A stretch of 64,000 nucleotides of DNA from an unidentified bacterial endosymbiont. Its GTDB lineage: Bacteria > Pseudomonadota > Gammaproteobacteria > Enterobacterales > Enterobacteriaceae. Position 1 is the stretch's first letter; every line of letters begins with the position of its first letter. The position numbers and the translations under genes were made by a program. This document shows positions 1-6,900 of the stretch, piece by piece. A model generated the notes under the pieces. That model saw nothing but the letters and a program-made list of their open reading frames with translations, did not search any database and was not told the origin of the DNA. Location of the stretch: assembly GCF_918797525.1 (NCBI RefSeq), contig NZ_OU963893.1:4216001-4280000 (forward strand), written 5' to 3'.

Positions 1-319
1 GCCCGTTCAGGCTGAGCGTCACGCATCCGTCGAGCACTACCAGCATATAGAGCGGGCTGTTATGGCGGGACGTGGTTTCGTAGGGTTGTAAAACGCGGAC
101 ATCCGAGTGGGTCAAGGCGATCCCTGACGAGAGCATCATCTCTTCTACATCGCCATGCAGGACCGGGCTTGCGGAGGCCCGCGCATCCTGAAGCTGCGGG
201 AAACGATACTCAATGCCGTAGCGCTCGCCGAAGCCGTGAAAATCCTCAACGAAGTAAATGCGTTTTGCCGACCTGTTTTTACTCTGGAGCATAATACCGA
301 GGCCTGCATCAGATAACAT
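1..319 (-). CDS. AraC-family transcriptional regulator, partial (N-terminal part)
   Basis: A minus-strand reading frame starts at 319 and runs off the left end, giving about 106 residues. The start MLSDAGLGIM is followed by a region (KNRSAKRIYFVEDF, then SPVLHGDVEEMMLSSGIALTHSDVRVL and a beta-rich stretch SPLYMLVVLDG) that looks like the cupin-type sensing half of AraC-type regulators such as the PchR-like group. The helix-turn-helix half would lie outside the window, so the family call is an inference. A stop codon just upstream excludes longer versions; an in-frame ATG at 292 is an alternative start. Target genes are unknown. Confidence 0.55.
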   Translation of the reverse strand, partial: MLSDAGLGIMLQSKNRSAKRIYFVEDFHGFGERYGIEYRFPQLQDARASASPVLHGDVEEMMLSSGIALTHSDVRVLQPYETTSRHNSPLYMLVVLDGCVTLSLNG

Positions 320-377
320 GAGCGAAAACAGTACCATTTATTTATGTCGGCAGCAATCTTCCCTTAAACAGCATTAA

Positions 378-397
378 GCCCCGGTCGAAACCGGGGC
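378..397 (-). terminator. Rho-independent terminator-like hairpin with UUCG loop
   Basis: Perfect 8-bp stem (GCCCCGGT/ACCGGGGC). Read on the minus strand the loop is TTCG, the very stable tetraloop class. It lies just after the DUF2171 gene, reading leftwards. The downstream T-tract is weak (TTAATGCTGTTT), so strength is uncertain. Confidence 0.55.
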
Positions 398-429
398 CAT
401 AAAAAACCATTTCATCGGGGGAAATAGAG

Positions 430-663
430 TTACGCTTCTTCCCACCCGGCAAACGTTTCTTCATGGTTTTTAGTCAGGATAACTTTATTATCCTCGACTT
501 TATCGACCCAGCTAAGAGGAATATAATGGTGCTTACCGCCGGATTCCGGATCGCTTTTCGCCAGTTTGATACGCTCGCCATCCAGATGATCGACGACGCC
601 GACGTGAGTACCGCAGCTCGCGACAACCTGAGTGTGATCCTTAATCTCGCTTTTATTTACCAT
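430..663 (-). CDS. DUF2171 domain protein
   Basis: 77-residue protein starting MVNKSEIKDHTQVV. The start is fixed by an AGGAG ribosome site just upstream; a longer frame upstream has no such support. The sequence is a small beta-rich fold with the pattern CGTHVGVVDHLDGERIKL, then HYIPLSWVD, typical of DUF2171 proteins, which resemble PRC-barrel domains. No catalytic motif, signal peptide or membrane segment is seen. Function is unknown; related genes are often described as stress-linked, which cannot be judged here. It is a single-gene unit ending at the hairpin at 378-397. Confidence 0.75.
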   Translation of the reverse strand: MVNKSEIKDHTQVVASCGTHVGVVDHLDGERIKLAKSDPESGGKHHYIPLSWVDKVEDNKVILTKNHEETFAGWEEA

Positions 664-881
664 GTTAATTCTCCTGTTTCGGTTATTTGGCTGTTGCACG
701 GAATTAACTGTAGCGTATAAATCCGGATCGCTGGCGCATATTAGCATTTTGAAACAACATTGACACAATAGAGATCTGCGACTATTTACGAGTGAATTAA
801 CGTTAAGAATAAGATGAATTAATAACGGCAGATTATTTCTCTCACATACTTTACCTAACGCAACCAACCGAGGAGATATTA

Positions 882-1067
882 ATGACGATGCAATCAAATC
901 GTACAGAGATTTCACTGGCACTTGGGGAAGCGGTATTAGACATCGTGCAGAAAGGCCATGAAGTGTCACGAGAAAATCTGGCCCAGGCGATGAAAATCAA
1001 AGCGGAAAAAGAGCGCGATGATGAACGGCTTCTGAATTACTGGAAAGCCTGTAATTTGCTGGTCTAA
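882..1067 (+). CDS. Small protein, possibly YmgB/AriR-like
   Basis: 61-residue protein with a clear GAGGAG ribosome site seven bases before the ATG. The middle (LGEAVLDIVQKGHEVSRENLAQAMK) resembles the helical core of the YmgB/AriR/YcgZ family of small biofilm and acid-response connector proteins, which act by binding other regulators or sensor kinases. The match is by eye and short, so the family is tentative. It is transcribed away from the DUF2171 gene and ends before a strong hairpin at 1073-1099, so it is a stand-alone unit. Confidence 0.5.
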   Translation: MTMQSNRTEISLALGEAVLDIVQKGHEVSRENLAQAMKIKAEKERDDERLLNYWKACNLLV

Positions 1068-1072
1068 ACAAC

Positions 1073-1099
1073 GCGGCGTTTAGCAAGACTAAGCGCCGC
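1073..1099. terminator. Bidirectional terminator-like hairpin
   Basis: An 11-bp stem (GCGGCGTTTAG with CTAAGCGCCGC, one G-U pair) and a 5-base loop, followed by CCTTTGT. It sits between two convergent genes, the small protein ending at 1067 and roxA ending at 1106, so it may end transcription from both sides. Confidence 0.6.
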
Positions 1100-1105
1100 C
1101 CTTTG

Positions 1106-2227
1106 TCACTCGTCGAAGAACCAGTATCCCTGGTTAACCAGCCCGGTAAGTTCTTCTACAAACGCCGGGTTATTTAGCGCGTCCCCAAGCTCTGCCTGAC
1201 CAAGCTCGGTATAGCGGCACAGCACATCCGCGGCCAATGGCTCTACCGTTTCAAGCTGTTCGCTATTGATGAAGATGTTGCCATTGATATTCAGCACCCG
1301 CAGGCCGCTCAGGCGAGACAAGGTTTCCCCCCCCTGCAACGCGTCCAGCACCTCTTCAGGCGCGTATGGCGGCTCGGCGGCGGCAATATCCAGCTCATGA
1401 CGCGGCGTGGAAATGAAGCTACCGAACCATTTAGTGAGATCTTCAGGTTTATTGATCATCTCGATCATCATCTTACGAACGCGTTCGAGTTCGTATTGCT
1501 CCACGCGCCCGGGATGCTCACGGCAGGTCAGATCCGGGTCGCTGTAATGCTCGCCGCCCAGATCGTTTTCCAGGGCGTAATCCGCAAAGCTGCTGATCAG
1601 ATCGCGGCCGTTTGGCCCACGAAAACCGACGGAATAGTTCATCGCGTTTTCGTGGGTGAAGCCGTCATGCGGGAATCCTGGCGGAATATAGAGGACATCG
1701 CCCGGGGCCAGATCTTCGTCAATGATTGGCTCAAAGGGATCGACATGCAGCAGCGCGGGGTGCGGGCAAAACTGACGCACCGGCAGCTTATCGCCCACCC
1801 GCCAGCGGCGGCGCCCCATCCCCTGAATAATAAAGACATCATACTGGTCGATATGTGGACCCACGCCGCCGCCCGGGACGGAGAAGGAGATCATCAGGTC
1901 ATCAAGACGCCAGTCCGGCAGCGCACGAAACGGGCGCACCAGCTCCGCCGCAGGCATATGCCAGTGGTTTACCGCCTGCGCCAGCAGCGACCAGCCGGTC
2001 TCACCGAGGTTATCGAAGTGCTCAAACGGACCATTGCTGGCCTGCCATTTGCCATTGGATTGGCTCACCAGACGGCTATCGACCTCTGGCTCCATCGCCA
2101 GACCGGCAAGCTCATCGGCAGTGATCGGATCGACAAAATTCGGGAAGGCTTTTTTAAGCACAACGGGTTGTTTTTGCCAGTATTTTTCAAGAAATTCCGG
2201 CCAGTTCAGATTCAGTTGATACGCCAT
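1106..2227 (-). CDS. roxA: RoxA, ribosomal protein L16 arginine 3-hydroxylase
   Basis: 373-residue JmjC/cupin-type 2-oxoglutarate- and iron-dependent oxygenase, the orthologue of E. coli YcfD, which hydroxylates a conserved arginine of ribosomal protein L16. The iron ligands are visible: H125 and D127 in GPHIDQYD and H187 in PGFPHDGF. The length and end (QGYWFFDE) match the family, including the C-terminal winged-helix part. The start MAYQLNLNWP is chosen because E. coli begins MEYQLTLNWP; a frame three codons longer is open but not conserved. In E. coli roxA is next to phoQ; that neighbour is absent here. Confidence 0.95.
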   Translation of the reverse strand: MAYQLNLNWPEFLEKYWQKQPVVLKKAFPNFVDPITADELAGLAMEPEVDSRLVSQSNGKWQASNGPFEHFDNLGETGWSLLAQAVNHWHMPAAELVRPFRALPDWRLDDLMISFSVPGGGVGPHIDQYDVFIIQGMGRRRWRVGDKLPVRQFCPHPALLHVDPFEPIIDEDLAPGDVLYIPPGFPHDGFTHENAMNYSVGFRGPNGRDLISSFADYALENDLGGEHYSDPDLTCREHPGRVEQYELERVRKMMIEMINKPEDLTKWFGSFISTPRHELDIAAAEPPYAPEEVLDALQGGETLSRLSGLRVLNINGNIFINSEQLETVEPLAADVLCRYTELGQAELGDALNNPAFVEELTGLVNQGYWFFDE

Positions 2228-2309
2228 GGTTAGCACCAGTGAAAGGGTAAACAGGCGCGATTATAGGGGAGAAGGCGGAGGGGGAACTTGTCGTGCGTCA
2301 AACGAGGGC

Positions 2310-2344
2310 GCGTAGGTCGGGCAAGGCGAAACCGCCACCCGACG
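2310..2344. repeat. REP-like palindromic element
   Basis: The sequence GTAGGTCGGGCAAGG...CCGCCACCCGAC has the typical enterobacterial REP layout, with GTCGGG at 2316-2321 pairing with CCCGAC at 2338-2343. It lies in the gap between roxA and the ClpP-like gene. Only this one copy was noticed in the window. Confidence 0.65.
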
Positions 2345-2362
2345 CAGACGCGGCGCTAACGC

Positions 2363-2968
2363 TTAATCCAGCTTCAAATCGTCATAATGGTGGATCATTT
2401 TACCGACAATGCCGTAGTCCAGCGCTTCCGCCGGAGACATCCAGAAGTTACGGTCGGTATCTTTTTTCACTTTTTCCAGCGGCTGGCCGGTGGCGTCAGC
2501 GATAAGCTTGTTCACGCGATCCAGCATGCGGATGATTTCGCGTGCTTCAATTTCAATATCCGTCGCCTGACCGCGTACGCCGCCCAAAGGCTGGTGGATC
2601 ATGAAGCGGGTATTCGGCAGGGAGTAGCGGTGCTCTTTTTTTGCCGCCAGGAAGATGGTGATCCCGGCGCTCGCCACCCAGCCGGTGCCGATCACGTGAA
2701 CATCCGGACGGATGAACTTAATGAAATCGTGAATGGTATCGCCCGCTTCGACGTGGCCGCCCTGGCTGTTGATGTACAGCTTAATCGGGTCGTTACTCAC
2801 GCTTTGCAGCAGGATAAGTTGAGTCATGACTTTCTCAGCCAGCGCCTGGTTTATCTCGCCAGAGATCACAATTGAACGGGACTCCAGCAGTTTTTGCTGC
2901 AGCGCGCCCGCGTCGTTCTTCCCTTCCGCTTTCTCTTTATCGTCGCTGCTTTTCAGTGTGTATGGCAT
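2363..2968 (-). CDS. ClpP-family serine protease (paralogue of ClpP)
   Basis: 201-residue S14-family peptidase. The catalytic triad is in place: S100 in GWVASAG (true ClpP has GQAASMG), H125 in MIHQPLGG and D170 in KKDTDRNFW. The fold markers LYINSQGG and GQATDIEIEAREI are also present. It lacks a clear pro-peptide and is divergent from housekeeping ClpP, and no clpX lies beside it, so it is a second, accessory ClpP. It may form its own tetradecamer or mixed rings with ClpP; this is inference. The gene stands alone, with roxA downstream in the same direction beyond a REP-like element. Confidence 0.85.
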   Translation of the reverse strand: MPYTLKSSDDKEKAEGKNDAGALQQKLLESRSIVISGEINQALAEKVMTQLILLQSVSNDPIKLYINSQGGHVEAGDTIHDFIKFIRPDVHVIGTGWVASAGITIFLAAKKEHRYSLPNTRFMIHQPLGGVRGQATDIEIEAREIIRMLDRVNKLIADATGQPLEKVKKDTDRNFWMSPAEALDYGIVGKMIHHYDDLKLD

Positions 2969-3308
2969 TAATGTTTCCTCAGCATATGGCGCTCAAAACC
3001 AGAGTGTAGCCTGTTTTACCCCTCAAAGTCCTCACGCGCGTACAATGCGAACATCCTGCGCGGCAAACGAAGCGGCGATAGCCGACCCGGACGGAAATCG
3101 GGTTGAGCGTCTGGGTGCATGAAAACAACGTTTCACCCCTAACCAAACAGCTACATTATCATTACACTTTAATATCATTTTCATATTGGTAAATGATAAT
3201 GATAATTAATGTGTTAATATGAATGCGCAGTGCAAACAGTCCCTTAGGCTTCTTTACGCGGCTGTTTTCATTCTCGATTTTTTACACTGATGACACCCGG
3301 GGCGGTGA
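2969..3308. other. Intergenic region with Fur-like sites
   Basis: 340 bases between the divergent ClpP-like gene and the response regulator. It holds the AT-rich Fur-like cluster described separately and presumably both promoters. No gene was recognised. Confidence 0.6.
3173..3212. promoter_or_regulatory. Possible Fur box and inverted repeat upstream of the response regulator
   Basis: Two overlapping signals. TATCATTT at 3173-3180 is perfectly inverted at 3191-3198 (AAATGATA). GATAATGATAATTAATGTG at 3194-3212 matches about 15 of 19 positions of the Fur consensus, including its first 12. An ATTATCATT half-site also lies near 3156. The cluster is about 100 bp before the response regulator start. 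Iron control is therefore possible but unproven; AT-richness alone gives partial Fur matches. Confidence 0.4.
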
Positions 3309-3926
3309 ATGGAACACATTGTTTATGTGGTTGATGACGATGACGCAGTCAGACAGTCTGTTACCGGGCTACTGGAATCTGCAGGCTTAAACGCCATCGG
3401 GTTTTCTTCAGCAGAAACGTTCCTGAAACATCATTTTGAGGAGCTCCCCTCCTGCGTGATCCTCGATATGCAAATGCCTGCTATCTCCGGCTTTGAGGTA
3501 GCGGATGCCCTCAAGGCCAGCGGACGTGAGATACCGATTATCTTTCTCACCGGCCATGGTACGATCCCCATGTCGGTGCGGGCCATCAAGGGCGGCGCCT
3601 ACGAATTCCTCACCAAACCCGTTGAATCCGGGGCGTTAATTGACGCCATTGAATCGGCGTTAAAGCTGGCGCAAAGCAATGCCGCTCAGTTCAGGGAGCA
3701 CTACGCCCTGAAACAACGCCACCTGTCCCTGACCCCGCGCGAACAGGAAGTGCTGCAGCTGGCGATAAACGGCCTGCTGAACAAGCAGATCGCCGCCGAA
3801 CTGGGCGTCAGCGAAATAACGGTTAAAGTGCATCGCCGCCGCGTGATGGACAAAATGCAGGTGCGCTCCGTGGCGGAGCTGGCCCGGGCCGTTGAGCGCC
3901 TGAGCAAAAGCCTGCCAGCGGAATAA
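3309..3926 (+). CDS. FixJ/LuxR-type two-component response regulator
   Basis: 205-residue regulator with a receiver domain at about 1-120 (acidic pocket D9-D12, phospho-acceptor D53 in VILDMQMP, T81 and K103) and a LuxR-type helix-turn-helix at about 140-200 (SLTPREQEVLQLAINGLLNKQIAAELGVSEITVKVHRRRVMDKM). It converges with the giant sensor kinase, leaving two bases between the stops, so the two are the likely cognate pair. By family, phosphorylated dimers would activate the nearby enzyme operons. Its promoter region carries possible Fur sites. Confidence 0.9.
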   Translation: MEHIVYVVDDDDAVRQSVTGLLESAGLNAIGFSSAETFLKHHFEELPSCVILDMQMPAISGFEVADALKASGREIPIIFLTGHGTIPMSVRAIKGGAYEFLTKPVESGALIDAIESALKLAQSNAAQFREHYALKQRHLSLTPREQEVLQLAINGLLNKQIAAELGVSEITVKVHRRRVMDKMQVRSVAELARAVERLSKSLPAE

Positions 3927-3928
3927 CC

Positions 3929-6900
3929 CTACACCTCTTTTCCGGCCAGGGGCAACGCAAAGGTAAACACCGTGCCATGCGGCTCCCGGCGATGCGCGCT
4001 CAGCTTCCCCCGGTGGCGTTCAATAATACTGGCGCTGATGGTCAGCCCCATCCCCATTCCCTGCGCCTTGGTAGAATAGAAGGAGTCAAAAATGCGCTCG
4101 GTAAGCCCGGCGTCAATGCCGCTGCCGGTATCGGCAATCTCGACGCTCACCTTCCCGTCGGTATTGCGGGTAGTGAGGGTAATGATGCTGGCGCGATCTT
4201 TACTCTCGGCCATCGCCTCCACCGCATTCATCACCAGATTGAGTAGCACCTGCTGGATCTGTACGCTATCGCCGATGATAATGCAGTCCTCAGCCTGCAG
4301 CAGATAATCCACGCTTATTTGGCGCTGCTCCAGTTCGCTGCGCGAAAGGGCAATGATGTGGTGGATCAGGTAGTGCAGATCGATCCGCGAGAAAGTGGGA
4401 TCCTGCTTGCGCGTCAGGGACTGAATGCTGCGGATGATCTCCCCTGCCCGCGCCCCTTCGGCGGCGATCTCCTCCAGCCCTTCCCGCACCTTATCCAGCC
4501 GGGCGGGTTCCCGGTTGAGCCAGCGCAAGCTCGCCCCGGCATTGGAAACAATCGACATCAGCGGCTGGTTGATCTCATGGGCGATGGACGAGGTCAGTTG
4601 CCCTACCGTGGTGGCGCGCGACACGCGTGCCAGGTCGGCCTGCGCCACCCGCATGGCAACTTCCGCCGCCCGCTGGCTGGTAATATCCGAGATAATGCCG
4701 TAATACTCATTCACCTCACTGCCGACGCCCACCGGATCGCCAATCCCGTGGATATAGCGAACCGACCCATCGGCACGGATGACACGAAATTCCGCGCGCA
4801 TCGACAGCCCTTCACGCACGCTTTGGGTCACGAGGGCGCTGATCCGCGCATAATCATCCTGATGCACAAAGGTGAGAAACTCCGCCATGGAGATCATTTT
4901 TTGCTGCTCGGGCAGGCCAAGAATGCGGGCATATTCCTCGGAAATAAACATCAGATCCTGCACCAGCTCCCAGCGCCAACTGCCGGTATGGCTGATCTGT
5001 TCGCCGAGCATCAGGGAGGTCTGGCTCGATCGCAGCTCCTTTTCCACGCGTCGACGCTGAATGTTCTCCGCCAACAGTTCCGCGTACAGACGCGCCGTCT
5101 CCAGCGATACCGCCGCCTGCGCGCCCAGCAGACTCACTACCCGGGAATCCTCGGCGGTAAAGACTTCCGGCATCAGCCGGTTTTCCAGATACAGCACCCC
5201 CACCAGCCGCGCCTGCTTGAACATCGGAACGCACATCACCGCCGCCCCGGAGGTAACCAGATACGGATCCTGGCTGAAGGGGTGAAACTCCGCCGGCTTG
5301 CCGGTGCGGATCTCCTGGCCGGTACGGATCACCGCGGCCAGTACAGACAGGGGCATATCGGTCGCCACCGGAACGTCTTTGAGGATCTTAACCCGCACGC
5401 CGTCGGTAGCGGTCCACGCGCTGGCTTCAATCTCCGGAACAGCGTTCTCACCTACACGAAGCAACAAGCCGCGCTGCGCGCCGGCCCGCTCAAGCAGCAG
5501 CGTCATCAGGTTTTCAATTAAACGCTCAAGGTTAATTTCTTCAGACAGCGCGCGCGACGCTTTGATGACGCTCTGCAGGTCGCGGATTACTGCGTTCTGG
5601 GCGAAAGAGACCCTGTCATAAGCGCTGGTCTGGCCGCACGCCAGCAGGTGCGGAAAATCCTGTTCAATCTGGCGCACTTTTGCCTGCGACCCGGCGCGCC
5701 CCCAGGCGGCAATCGCGCCGCGGAAGTGGGCATCCGCAGCGGTCTGGTAACCGCTCGACAGCGCAAAACGGCCCGCCAGCTCATGTGCCAATGCGTTCAT
5801 CGGGTTAAATCCGCCCTCTCTTGAGAGCCGCACCGCCTTCTCATACTGCTCGAGGGCGATGCTGTTCATCCCGTCAAGCCGGACAATTTCGGCATAGATC
5901 AGCGCCTCTTTATCGGCAAACGTTTCCGGATTAATGCGCGCCCAGAGGGCGATTTTGTCATAGTGGTAATGAATGCTGCGACGATAATCCGCCGAGAAGG
6001 TATCCGGCGTCAGTTGCCTTGAAAGCGCCAGGGCGCTGTAAAGATGAAAATCCAGCAGATGGATATGGCCCGGTGCAGACCACGCGTACCAGCCCGCCAT
6101 CTCCAGATCGGCCTGCGCGTCGGCATACTCCCCACAGGTAAAGTGCGCCATGCCGCGATACAGCCAGTACCAGAAAAGCATGGTCGAAGTCTGCTCCGGC
6201 GCCTGCTCTGGCGGCGCGGGCAGTAGCGCCTCTGGCAGCATCAGCGATGCGCTCCATGTGCCGTTAACCGGGGTGCGCAAAAACTCGACGTAATGGCGCT
6301 GGACCATCAGGATCGACTCCACGTCCTGGAAGTGGATTTTGCGCACAAAGGCCAGACCGCGATCGATACTGGTCAGTACGCCGTCAAGATGGTCGCCGCG
6401 CGAGAGGAAGTTAATAATCTGGTGACAGGCGGCAAAGCAGGCGACAGTCATATCGCCGTGGGTCACCGCGGCGGTAAAGCACGATTTCGCACACTCGATG
6501 GTGAACGACAGCGGCTGGGTCCAGACGCTAAGCTGATCGAGCGGCAGCAGCGTTTTGGCCTCGAAGGCGTCATAGCCGTGGCGCTGCACCAGATCGCGGG
6601 CCAACGTACCGTACTGGAATCCGAGACGGTACTCGCCGTAGCGATGACCAATCAATACGCCAAACCAGGCCATCGCCGTGGTAGATGCGCCGGTGATCCC
6701 GCGATCGAGGGTTAAATGCATCATGCGGCAGAGCAGCAAAAAGTGCAGGCGCGGGCAGGTGAAGCTGGCGAATATGCTGGCGCTGTAGAGCAGACTCATC
6801 ACCGCTTCGGTTTCATCATGCTGCATTAGCGCGAGCTGAGCGTACGGGTTATGCGGCGCATCGCCGACGCGATGACAGAACGCCTGCCAGGCCTCATCAC

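Noticed and set aside
1397..2233. 278-residue open frame on the plus strand
   Set aside because: Fully antisense to roxA, which has intact catalytic residues.
4319..5521. 400-residue open frame on the plus strand
   Set aside because: Antisense to the giant sensor kinase; low-complexity His/Arg-rich translation with no domain.
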